Assembly (NCBI GenBank): GCA_947258735.1
Contig: CAMYJJ010000075.1
Coordinates: 1-11,548 of the forward strand
Origin: Thermodesulfovibrionia bacterium
GTDB lineage: Bacteria > Nitrospirota > Thermodesulfovibrionia > UBA6902
Direction: 5' to 3'
DNA: 11,548 bases
Shown here: positions 1 through 5,976 of the stretch, piece after piece
How the letters are laid out: every line of letters begins with the position of its first letter
How positions within the stretch are numbered: the first letter of the stretch is position 1
Notes under the pieces: generated by a model
The model's input: only the letters and a program-made list of their open reading frames with translations
Told to the model about the DNA's origin: nothing
Database searches by the model: none
Translations under genes and position numbers: made by a program

Positions 1-543
1 TTCATGTCTGGTTTTTGCATCCTCGAAACTCTTCTTTATGAATCTCAGGGTTGCATTTGCCGTTTGCTCCTCCTGATCGGCTGCAGTCAATTTATCGAGA
101 ACAATGTCGTATGTGCTTAGTGAATAAGAAGAGGTATCGGTGCGCGGGCGGTCATGTCCGGTTTCGAATATCCTGAGCAGGGTTTCTTCTTCTTTTTTTA
201 AAGATACATTCCTGTTGAACGATGTGATGAGACGCTGATAAACGGCCTCAAGATTCCGGAGCGCCGTATTGCTTTCCTGTATTTCATTCAGCGGCATGCC
301 GGGCTTCCGGTCTGCACGGCCCTTCTCGGCCGCTTCAGAAGCTTTTAATAATGCCCTGATATCCTTTAATCTGTCCTGCACCTGGGACATCGAGACTGTA
401 TCAGGCGAGACCGTTTCCTGAATTATTAATGTTGATCCATTCTCCTGCGCGCAAACAGGAGCAGGAGAGATCAGGATAAAGGCGGTCAGAGACAGTGCAG
501 CTATTAAAATGCAAAGAAGACGTTGGTGGTCTGTCTGTTTCAT
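1..543 (-). CDS. N-terminal part of exported protein, probable large MscS-type channel (runs off left edge)
   Basis: This frame is open from an ATG at 541-543 to base 1, giving 181 residues with no stop. Residues 1-32 form a clear Sec signal peptide: a basic start (MKQTDHQR), a hydrophobic core (LLCILIAALSLTAFILI) and cleavage near APVCAQ. The rest is hydrophilic and helix-rich, with charged heptad-like stretches around residues 48-70 and 155-181, so a periplasmic coiled-coil domain is likely. A long periplasmic domain of this kind precedes the membrane part in large MscS-family channels, and the stretch beginning SSYSLSTYDIVLDKL resembles such proteins. No channel domain lies inside the window, so the family call is inference. 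The start has no Shine-Dalgarno sequence; a -10-like box sits only 7 bp upstream. The gene follows the broken cotransporter on the same strand. Confidence 0.6.
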   Translation of the reverse strand, partial: MKQTDHQRLLCILIAALSLTAFILISPAPVCAQENGSTLIIQETVSPDTVSMSQVQDRLKDIRALLKASEAAEKGRADRKPGMPLNEIQESNTALRNLEAVYQRLITSFNRNVSLKKEEETLLRIFETGHDRPRTDTSSYSLSTYDIVLDKLTAADQEEQTANATLRFIKKSFEDAKTRHE

Positions 544-550
544 AATAAAT

Positions 551-559
551 ATTGTATCA
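551..559 (-). promoter_or_regulatory. Extended -10 promoter box, possibly giving a leaderless transcript
   Basis: On the minus strand this reads TGATACAAT, an extended -10 (TGn then TACAAT, 5 of 6 matches to TATAAT). There is no good -35 box. Transcription starting about 7 bp downstream would begin at or next to the ATG at 543. That would explain why the gene has no ribosome binding site. Confidence 0.4.
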
Positions 560-607
560 AACGTACAATTAATCCTCATTGGTTATTCAGGGAAACTCAA
601 TAATACA

Positions 608-932
608 TTACTCTATCAGAATTCTCTGCTGTGCGGAAACAAAAAGAACATCATTCAGGTCCGGATGATGTAAATAAAATTCACTGCCTTTTTCTTTAAG
701 GCCTTCATCAGTAAACCCGAAAATAACAAGATCTGCCCTGGATGAACGCGTTTGTACAAGCCGTTCATAACCGTAGGAACATGATCGCGCCCAGGATCGT
801 ACTTATGCCTGCTAAAAAAACCGGTGCGGTACCGAATCCAAGGCCTCTTTTTTCATAGTTCTCCGCCGGCCCGCCAGATTGCGGCGAAGACACAGACGAG
901 GAGCTTTTATGATTGGCATCAGAATTAATCAT
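608..932 (-). pseudogene. Internally deleted SLC12-type cation-chloride cotransporter (N- and C-terminal ends only)
   Basis: Two frames on the minus strand carry the two ends of what looks like one transporter. From the ATG at 930-932, 55 codons run to a TGA at 765-767. They encode a polar leader and then GLGFGTAPVFLAGISTILGA followed by IMFLR, the conserved first transmembrane helix of bacterial Na-K-Cl cotransporter-like (SLC12) permeases. Immediately after, in another frame (772 down to the TAA at 608-610), comes GYERLVQTRSSRADLVIFGF and a tail ending VLFVSAQQRILIE. This resembles the soluble C-terminal domain of the same family (ADLV..GF core). The several hundred residues between helix 1 and the C-terminal domain are absent and the join is out of frame, so no transporter can be made. 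The breakpoint lies at about 768-780. The start follows zntB by 54 bp. A 13-codon ORF (925-969) behind a GGAGG at 982-986 overlaps the start. The family call rests on two short stretches. Confidence 0.65.
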
Positions 933-986
933 GGCCGATTTTTGGTAATAAGCATATCACATAAATCATTGCAGCGCGTATCCTCC

Positions 987-1961
987 TTAAATCCATTTCC
1001 TCTTTTTGAATACCCAGAATTCAACAAAAGCAATCCCTACCAGCAAGAGGGTCACGATCGCAAACGCTATTTTGCTTTCCGTGCCCGGGATACCTCCTAC
1101 GTTTATTCCAAGAAGCCCGGTCAGGAGTCCGAGCGGAAGGAATATCGCAGCCACGATCGACAGGATATACATGGTTTTGTTCATCTGCTCTGATAAGCGG
1201 CTGTTCAGTTCTTCCTGTGTAATGGCGGCACGGTCGCGCGCTGAATCAATATCATCAATAAACCGGGCAGTCCGCTCCGCAACTTCCCGGATGTGTACTC
1301 TGTCAATATCGCTTAACCAGGAAAGACGTTCATTCTGCAGTCTTGCCAGCACATCGCGTTGGGGGGCCATGTACCGCCTCAGGCTTATGGATTGCCGCCG
1401 AACATTCGCAAGTTTAGGGCGCAGTTCATAGCTTTCCGCAGTCAGGATCGTTTCTTCCAGTTCATCAACCGCATCGTCGATGTCAGCAACTACATCAGCC
1501 ATGCGGTCCACCAGCTTGTTTGCCGTCATAACAAGAAAGCCTGCCGGAGATGAAGGCCCTTTGCCGCCTGCAATACTCTGATGAACATCATTAACAGCCA
1601 TTACCCTCCGGTGCCGCATGCTGATAATGCGATGTTCATCAAACCACATGCGGAGCGTAACCATATCCTCGGGATCTGCACCGGGGTTGCAGTTTACGCC
1701 GCGAAGAATTAAAAGAAGGGTATTGGCGGACGTAACGATCCTGGGGCGGCTTTCTTCCTCCAGCAGGGCTTCACACAGGACAGGATCAATACCGCTCTTT
1801 TCAGAGAGCCATTTCTGGACCCTGTCGTCTTTATAATCGAGGTGAAGCCAGAGTATCCCCTGTTCCGGCGTCCATTTTTTTATCTGTTCCCATTCTACAG
1901 GGGTCCCGTCTCCCTTACCGTTTAATATATACGAAAAAACAAGTCCGTCATCTTCACTCAT
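987..1961 (-). CDS. zntB: ZntB-like CorA-superfamily divalent cation (zinc) transporter
   Basis: This 324-residue protein is close to the usual ZntB length. The large N-terminal part (about 1-255) is the cytoplasmic funnel. It includes RRYMAPQRDVLARLQNERLS (195-214), which closely follows the corresponding helix of enterobacterial ZntB. Two C-terminal helices follow, at about 263-284 and 297-316, with a GINVGGIPG signature at 285-293 where classical CorA Mg2+ channels have GMN. The GIN form followed by GGIPG is typical of ZntB. ZntB is a homopentamer in the inner membrane that moves Zn2+, probably as proton-coupled uptake in the enterobacterial protein; older work proposed efflux. The direction here cannot be told from sequence. 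The tail KKRKWI is basic, as in the family. The start is supported by AGGAG at 1970-1974 with 8-nt spacing. The stop overlaps a TAAGGAGG that could serve the next gene, the broken SLC12-type cotransporter. Confidence 0.88.
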   Translation of the reverse strand: MSEDDGLVFSYILNGKGDGTPVEWEQIKKWTPEQGILWLHLDYKDDRVQKWLSEKSGIDPVLCEALLEEESRPRIVTSANTLLLILRGVNCNPGADPEDMVTLRMWFDEHRIISMRHRRVMAVNDVHQSIAGGKGPSSPAGFLVMTANKLVDRMADVVADIDDAVDELEETILTAESYELRPKLANVRRQSISLRRYMAPQRDVLARLQNERLSWLSDIDRVHIREVAERTARFIDDIDSARDRAAITQEELNSRLSEQMNKTMYILSIVAAIFLPLGLLTGLLGINVGGIPGTESKIAFAIVTLLLVGIAFVEFWVFKKRKWI

Positions 1962-1991
1962 ACGAAGTTCTCCTTTCCTGTTACGTATTGT

Positions 1992-2132
1992 TTATGTATT
2001 ACGAAAACCAGGCAGCTCCCTGAAAAAAGATTTGTATTGCCATATATTATCCAGCTTTCTTTTTAAGCGCACGCTCATTGAAACGAACTTCTCATCGAGG
2101 TCCGACCTTGATAGCGCAATCAGCAATAGCAT
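1992..2132 (-). CDS. Possible 46-residue ORF overlapping the nuclease gene end
   Basis: An ATG at 2130-2132, inside the last codons of the nuclease gene, opens a 46-codon frame ending in TAA at 1992-1994. It runs MLLLIALSRSDLDEKFVSMS, then a basic helical stretch (VRLKRKLDNIWQYKSFFREL) and PGFRNT. Codons 9-15 are contributed by the palindromic repeat. No family is recognised. The basic, aromatic C-terminal half could be the tail of an older gene cut off by the repeat, or a coupled small protein. It may equally be chance: there is no Shine-Dalgarno sequence and the frame is short. Confidence 0.25.
   Translation of the reverse strand: MLLLIALSRSDLDEKFVSMSVRLKRKLDNIWQYKSFFRELPGFRNT
2094..2112. 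repeat. 19-bp palindromic repeat, copy 1 (downstream of nuclease gene)
   Basis: The sequence is ATCGAGGTCCGACCTTGAT: two 9-bp arms around one central base, with one mismatched pair. It matches copy 2 (2987-3005) at 18 of 19 positions. It begins 7 bp after the nuclease stop codon. There is no T-run, so it is a poor intrinsic terminator. Confidence 0.8.
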
Positions 2133-2953
2133 AGCTCTTCAGCCTGTTGCTTGAGCTGTGAAGCTCTTCTGTCGGTTATTGAAAGGAGTTTCCTGATTGA
2201 GGCGGGATCCATTTTTGCCAGGTCCTTCATGAGAACCATGTCCTGCTCAATCAGTTTACGCACCTGTTGTGCACTTAACCCGGAAAGAACGGTCACAGGA
2301 TACAATTTGGACTCTTCAATCATGTTTTCGAGGCTGTTTTTGGCAGGATACCCCCAGCTTACAATATTCATCCCGCTGCATTCCGCAAACTGAATGGCAT
2401 CGTCTGTAAAACGCGTATTTGTCACCAGCCAGCCGTTTATCTGCTTATCAGGATACTGTTTCTGCATTGCGGCTCTGAGGTCCTGATGACGGGCATGAAC
2501 GTACAGTGCGGTCTTGACATCATGGGCACCCTCTGAACGGTTATGGAACTTGCATTCCACAAGGAGGAGCTCTTCATTATTCTCAGCAAGCACATCGACT
2601 TCATGGTTCACGCATTTTCCTTCAAGAATTGCACCGACGTCTACATTATATTCCCTTGATCTGAGTAGTTCTCCCACAAATTTCTCAAAGGGATATCCTG
2701 ATGGTCCTATTCTGAGCAGAGCTTCCTTTAGTGAATACCTGAGAACCGATGCCCGGTTGTATTTTTTCAGCAGCCTATGAGCAAGCCTGTATATTTTTCT
2801 TGTACTCATATGCGGTTTTATTTGAGACAGGATCTCGTTAACCACTTCCCGGGCATCCTCCTTTTCAGCCCCTGCGTTTATCAGGGAGTTAAGCAGTTTC
2901 TTTTCATTGAAGTCTTCAATCTGCCCGGTGGCTTTTTTTATCTTTACGCGCAT
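2120..2953 (-). CDS. ATP-cone / Mrr-like PD-(D/E)XK nuclease domain protein
   Basis: This 277-residue protein has three recognisable parts. Residues 1-85 form an ATP-cone-like domain: MRVKIKKATGQIEDFNEKKL, a helical middle, then RYSLKEALLRIGPSGYPFEK. ATP-cones bind nucleotides and are best known from ribonucleotide reductase and NrdR. Residues 88-200 look like a type IV restriction endonuclease/Mrr fold: E90 in the first helix (FEKFVGELL), D120 in HEVDVLAE, then E133-x-K135 in LLVECKFH, and a possible Gln at 157. All core catalytic residues are present, so the nuclease is predicted active. Residues 220-275 are a small helical tail (LSGLSAQQVRKLIEQ and LAKMDPASIRKLLSIT) resembling helix-hairpin-helix DNA-binding repeats. 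No methylase or other restriction partner is nearby. The start lacks a strong ribosome binding site (GTGAG about 10 nt upstream). The gene is bracketed by matching palindromes. Its biological role is not known to me. Confidence 0.82.
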   Translation of the reverse strand: MRVKIKKATGQIEDFNEKKLLNSLINAGAEKEDAREVVNEILSQIKPHMSTRKIYRLAHRLLKKYNRASVLRYSLKEALLRIGPSGYPFEKFVGELLRSREYNVDVGAILEGKCVNHEVDVLAENNEELLLVECKFHNRSEGAHDVKTALYVHARHQDLRAAMQKQYPDKQINGWLVTNTRFTDDAIQFAECSGMNIVSWGYPAKNSLENMIEESKLYPVTVLSGLSAQQVRKLIEQDMVLMKDLAKMDPASIRKLLSITDRRASQLKQQAEELCYC

Positions 2954-2976
2954 TTGATTTTACTCACTTCGTACAT

Positions 2977-2982
2977 ATTATA
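2977..2982 (-). promoter_or_regulatory. -10 box for the nuclease gene
   Basis: On the minus strand this reads TATAAT, a perfect -10 hexamer, 24 bp upstream of the nuclease start. The -35 position falls on or next to palindrome copy 2, and no good -35 hexamer is visible. A protein bound to the palindrome would therefore touch this promoter. Confidence 0.45.
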
Positions 2983-2986
2983 CGTT

Positions 2987-3005
2987 ATCGAGGTCCGACC
3001 TCGAT
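2987..3005. repeat. 19-bp palindromic repeat, copy 2 (between divergent promoters)
   Basis: The sequence is ATCGAGGTCCGACCTCGAT, with fully complementary 9-bp arms around one central base. It lies between the -10 box of the nuclease gene (2977-2982, minus) and that of the MscS gene (3023-3028, plus). It could be an operator for one or both, or one end of a mobile unit whose other end is copy 1 at 2094-2112. Confidence 0.85.
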
Positions 3006-3019
3006 AATTTCTTTGCAGG

Positions 3020-3028
3020 TGCTATAAT
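3020..3028 (+). promoter_or_regulatory. Extended -10 promoter for the MscS gene
   Basis: The sequence reads TGCTATAAT, an extended -10 with a perfect TATAAT at 3023-3028. The -35 position (about 3000-3005) falls inside palindrome copy 2 and has no TTGACA-like sequence, which suits an extended -10 promoter. Transcription from here gives a leader of about 175 nt before the MscS start. Confidence 0.5.
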
Positions 3029-3126
3029 GTTGCGTAATATAGAATGTCCTGCCAGAAAACATTTGGCCTGATGGAAGGATATATAGCATGCTCGTCTGGA
3101 GCGAACAAAAAAACATAATCAGATCT

Positions 3127-3170
3127 GACATCCCGGGACGTCTTCTGCGAGGCTTAACCACATGGCTAAG
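3127..3170 (+). other. Two possible hairpins in the MscS leader
   Basis: GACATCCCGGGACGTC (3127-3142) is a 16-bp palindrome with one mismatched pair and a TCCCGGGA core. CTTAACC/GGCTAAG (3153-3170) can form a 7-bp stem with one mismatch and an ACAT loop. Both lie in the long leader between the promoter and the ribosome binding site. No known riboswitch class is recognised. The first could instead be a protein-binding site on DNA. Confidence 0.3.
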
Positions 3171-3212
3171 ATAAAATAAATTTAAATTCAGTCACATCAG
3201 GAGGAAACAGAC

Positions 3213-5429
3213 ATGTTCGGAAGTATGACAAAGAAAGCACGGGGAGTAATCTTCTTCTCAATTTTTCTGCTCTGTATTTGCAGCAATGATGCTTTTGCAG
3301 ACAGCGCAGCTGCCAGTGAGCCAGTACCGTCTGAAGAGATTGCATCGGTTATTCAAACGTTACAGGACCCCGCGGCCCGGGATAAGCTGATCCGGCAACT
3401 GGAGGTCCTTTCTCAGGCGCAGGAACCCTCTGAAAAGAAAAAGGCTATACAAGGGATTACGGCCCGGATTCTGGTGGGGCTATCAGACCGGGTCAAGACC
3501 TTCTCCAGAGCGGTCGTGCAGATTGGCGGGGGAATCAGCAGGCTGCCGGACGTTGTCACCTGGGTGAAACTGCAGTTCACTGAAGCAGATTCACGGGCTT
3601 TCTGGAGTGAAGTACTGACGAGAATCGCTGCGGTAATCGGATCAGGCTATCTGACTTTTTTTCTGGTGCGGTTTCTTCTCGGCCGCCTTCGAAGGTCGCT
3701 GGCCAGCGAGGCACAGGAGGGCTATATGATGCGCTTCCTGCGGCTCCTGGGGCTTCTCATACTTGACATACTTCCGGTTGCTGCCTTTGCACTGGCAGCC
3801 TATGCCCTGCTGGGCTTTGCTGATCCACGGGAAACAACCCGACTTGTCATACTTGCCTGGGTCAACGCGTTTATTATTGTCTGGCTTACCGTGGCCGTCT
3901 TTCGGCTTGTGATCGCTCCGGCCTATCCGCATTTCAGGCTCACGGGGCTCAGGGATGAGACAGCGAATTACCTTGATATCTGGATCCTCCGTCTTTTGAG
4001 AATTGCTGTCTATGGATATTTCGGCCTGCAGGCCCTGGTATTTCTTGGTCTGCCGCCTGCTACCTATGAGACGCTCCTGCGACTGCTTGGATTAGCAGTG
4101 ACTGTCCTCGTTATTGTGGTTATCATGCAGAACCACACCCCTGTGGGTGACTTTATACGCGGAAGAAATCCCGACCACCCCGCCCGTGAAGGCAGCAGGA
4201 ATGTACTCTTAAACCGTCTTGCCCGGATCTGGCATCTGATTGCCGCTGTTTATGTCCTCCTTCTGTACGGAGTATGGTTTCTGAAAATCGAAGGGGGCTT
4301 CCTGTTCCTGGTGCGGGCGACAGTGATCTCAATTATTGTCCTTCTGATCGCACGCACTGCCCTGGGATTTGTAAACACGCTCTTCCGTCATGGATTTAAA
4401 GTCAGTGATGATCTGAAGAAGAGCTTTCCCGCCCTGGAAGAGAGGGCAAATCGTTATCTGTCTTCGGTCAGGAAGGGGGTCCGGGCAGCTATCTGGATTC
4501 TGATGTCTCTTGCAGTTTTACAGGCGTGGAGTGTGGATGTGGTGGGGTGGTTTGCAGGTGAAACCGGCAGTGCACTTCTCGGGAGTATGGCTATGGTCCT
4601 TGCGATCGTCGTGGTGACCATCCTCATATGGGAAATAGCCAACAGCCTGATAGCGGCCTACCTGTCCGATAAGGACGAAGAGGGGAACATCCTTGCCCAA
4701 AGCGCACGGAACCGGACAATTCAGGGAGTAACACGAAAGGCGATTCTTGTGCTTCTTCTTGTGGTCTCTTCCATGATGATACTCTCGGAGCTTGGTGTGA
4801 ATATCGGGCCTTTGCTTGCAGGAGCCGGAGTCCTTGGTCTGGCCATCGGATTCGGCGCCCAAAAGTTTGTACAGGATGTAGTGACAGGATTCTTCATCCT
4901 TCTGGAAGATCAGATCGCCGTAGATGATGTGATCAATGTGGCTGACAAGGGGGGCCTGGTCGAAGCGGTGTCTATTCGCAGTGTTCGCCTGAGGGATTTT
5001 TCCGGTACAGTTCATATAATTCCGTACAGCTCCATCAGCACCGTCAGCAACATGACCAAGGAATTCTCCTATTATGTCTTTGAGGTTGGGGTCGCATACC
5101 GGGAAAACATAGACGAGGTCATAGACATAATGAGACAGATCGGGGCAGGGTTGCAGGAGGACCCTGTATACGGCCCGCTCATCAAAGACCCGCTTGATGT
5201 GGCCGGCCTTGATTCCTTTGGGGACTCTGCGGTTGTTATCAAGGCCCGGATAAAGACCATCCCGCTCAAACAGTGGATGGTGGGAAGGGAGTTCAACAAG
5301 CGGATGAAAAAGAGATTCGACGAACTTGGTATTGAAATTCCGTTCCCGCACAGGACTATATACATGGGGCAGGATAAAGAAGGTAAGTCTCCGCCATTGA
5401 ATGTTGATGTAAAGGGGAAGGAGTCCTGA
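3213..5429 (+). CDS. Large MscS-family mechanosensitive channel, YbiO-like
   Basis: This 738-residue inner-membrane channel should open when membrane tension rises after hypo-osmotic shock and let solutes out. A signal peptide (about 1-29, ending NDAFADS) and a periplasmic helical region (30-130) precede several membrane helices: about 137-156, 176-200, 211-236, 260-280, 287-305, 340-358, 364-388, 423-440, 455-483 and 508-528. The pore helix begins at NIGPLLAGAGVLGLAIGFGA (530-549) and runs into the QKFVQDVVTGFFILLEDQ stretch diagnostic of MscS. The beta domain and C-terminal alpha/beta domain follow (HIIPYSSIST at 601-610, IPLKQWMVGREFN at 683-695). Length, signal peptide and the LPLKQW-like stretch near the end match E. 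coli YbiO (about 741 residues). AGGAGG at 3199-3204 with 8-nt spacing fixes the start. It is transcribed divergently from the nuclease gene and probably has its own promoter at 3020-3028. Confidence 0.92.
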   Translation: MFGSMTKKARGVIFFSIFLLCICSNDAFADSAAASEPVPSEEIASVIQTLQDPAARDKLIRQLEVLSQAQEPSEKKKAIQGITARILVGLSDRVKTFSRAVVQIGGGISRLPDVVTWVKLQFTEADSRAFWSEVLTRIAAVIGSGYLTFFLVRFLLGRLRRSLASEAQEGYMMRFLRLLGLLILDILPVAAFALAAYALLGFADPRETTRLVILAWVNAFIIVWLTVAVFRLVIAPAYPHFRLTGLRDETANYLDIWILRLLRIAVYGYFGLQALVFLGLPPATYETLLRLLGLAVTVLVIVVIMQNHTPVGDFIRGRNPDHPAREGSRNVLLNRLARIWHLIAAVYVLLLYGVWFLKIEGGFLFLVRATVISIIVLLIARTALGFVNTLFRHGFKVSDDLKKSFPALEERANRYLSSVRKGVRAAIWILMSLAVLQAWSVDVVGWFAGETGSALLGSMAMVLAIVVVTILIWEIANSLIAAYLSDKDEEGNILAQSARNRTIQGVTRKAILVLLLVVSSMMILSELGVNIGPLLAGAGVLGLAIGFGAQKFVQDVVTGFFILLEDQIAVDDVINVADKGGLVEAVSIRSVRLRDFSGTVHIIPYSSISTVSNMTKEFSYYVFEVGVAYRENIDEVIDIMRQIGAGLQEDPVYGPLIKDPLDVAGLDSFGDSAVVIKARIKTIPLKQWMVGREFNKRMKKRFDELGIEIPFPHRTIYMGQDKEGKSPPLNVDVKGKES

Positions 5430-5450
5430 AAATATGCATTATAAATTTTA

Positions 5451-5459
5451 TGATAGAAT
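5451..5459 (+). promoter_or_regulatory. Possible extended -10 box before the cytochrome gene
   Basis: The sequence reads TGATAGAAT, an extended -10 with 5 of 6 matches to TATAAT, in the AT-rich gap between the MscS and cytochrome genes. Initiation near 5466 would leave the AGGAGG at 5476-5481 in the transcript. No -35 box is visible. Confidence 0.35.
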
Positions 5460-5491
5460 TGAACCATGTTTACAAAGGAGGAAAGAATGAC

Positions 5492-5905
5492 ATGAAAAAA
5501 ATATCGATGATTTTATGTATCACAGCAGCTCTTTTTTTGTTGACAGTGAGCTGTTCTTCTGAGAAGCCGGAACAAACTGCCGAAACCAGGACTGCAGAGG
5601 TGGCAAAACCGGCTGTTAAAACAGCACCTGCAGCAGTGCCCGTATCAGCTGCAGAATCAGGCGGAGACGGGGAAGCACTATTTCAAAAGTACTGCATTCA
5701 ATGCCACAAAAACGGAGGGAATATTATTAAACCGGAAAAGACTATTCGCCGGAAAGACCTTGCGGCAAAAAATATGGACACTCCTGAAGATATTATCAAC
5801 ATAATGAGAAACCCCGGGAAGGGGATGATGAAATTCAGCGAGGAAAAGGTTTCTGACCGTGATGCACAAAAGATCGCAGAATATATTCTGAATACATTTA
5901 AATAG
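5492..5905 (+). CDS. Cytochrome c6/c553-like monoheme lipoprotein
   Basis: The preferred start is the ATG at 5492, which has AGGAGG at 5476-5481 and gives a clean lipoprotein signal. A start at 5450 would put 14 polar residues before it. The 137-residue product has a hydrophobic core, then LLTVSC with the lipid-attachment Cys at 21, so it is probably tethered to a membrane and faces the periplasm. A linker rich in Ala, Pro, Thr and Glu (22-58) leads to one class I cytochrome c domain (59-137). Heme is bound at CIQCH (68-72), and the distal Met ligand is probably M113 in GKGMMKF. The stretch after the heme site (GGNIIKPEKTI) closely resembles the GGxNxxxPxKTL pattern of cytochrome c6. Family members shuttle electrons between membrane complexes; the partner here is not visible. 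The gene follows the MscS gene by 62 bp. Confidence 0.88.
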   Translation: MKKISMILCITAALFLLTVSCSSEKPEQTAETRTAEVAKPAVKTAPAAVPVSAAESGGDGEALFQKYCIQCHKNGGNIIKPEKTIRRKDLAAKNMDTPEDIINIMRNPGKGMMKFSEEKVSDRDAQKIAEYILNTFK

Positions 5906-5976
5906 ACACGCCTGAGGCTCCATGCCTGACGGCGGTAATACGCATGGTGTATGAAATGAGAATGGTAAGGACAAAT

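Noticed and set aside
879..1193. 104-codon plus-strand frame
   Set aside because: It lies opposite the end of zntB and the start of the broken cotransporter, with a low-complexity basic translation and no recognisable domain.
2094..2112. Palindrome copy 1 as an intrinsic terminator of the nuclease gene
   Set aside because: The stem is good but no T-run follows on either strand, so it is kept as a repeat only.
2514..2780. 88-codon plus-strand frame inside the nuclease gene
   Set aside because: It is Ser- and Thr-rich antisense reading of the catalytic domain.
3030..3212. Known riboswitch in the MscS leader
   Set aside because: No conserved core of a familiar riboswitch class could be recognised by eye.
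4518..5351. 277-codon open frame on the minus strand inside the MscS gene
   Set aside because: It is antisense to a strongly supported channel gene, its translation is rich in His, Arg and Pro with no domain, and it is explained by codon bias of the sense strand.
5450..5491. Upstream ATG as the cytochrome start
   Set aside because: It would place 14 polar residues before a perfect lipoprotein signal and would lie upstream of the AGGAGG at 5476-5481.
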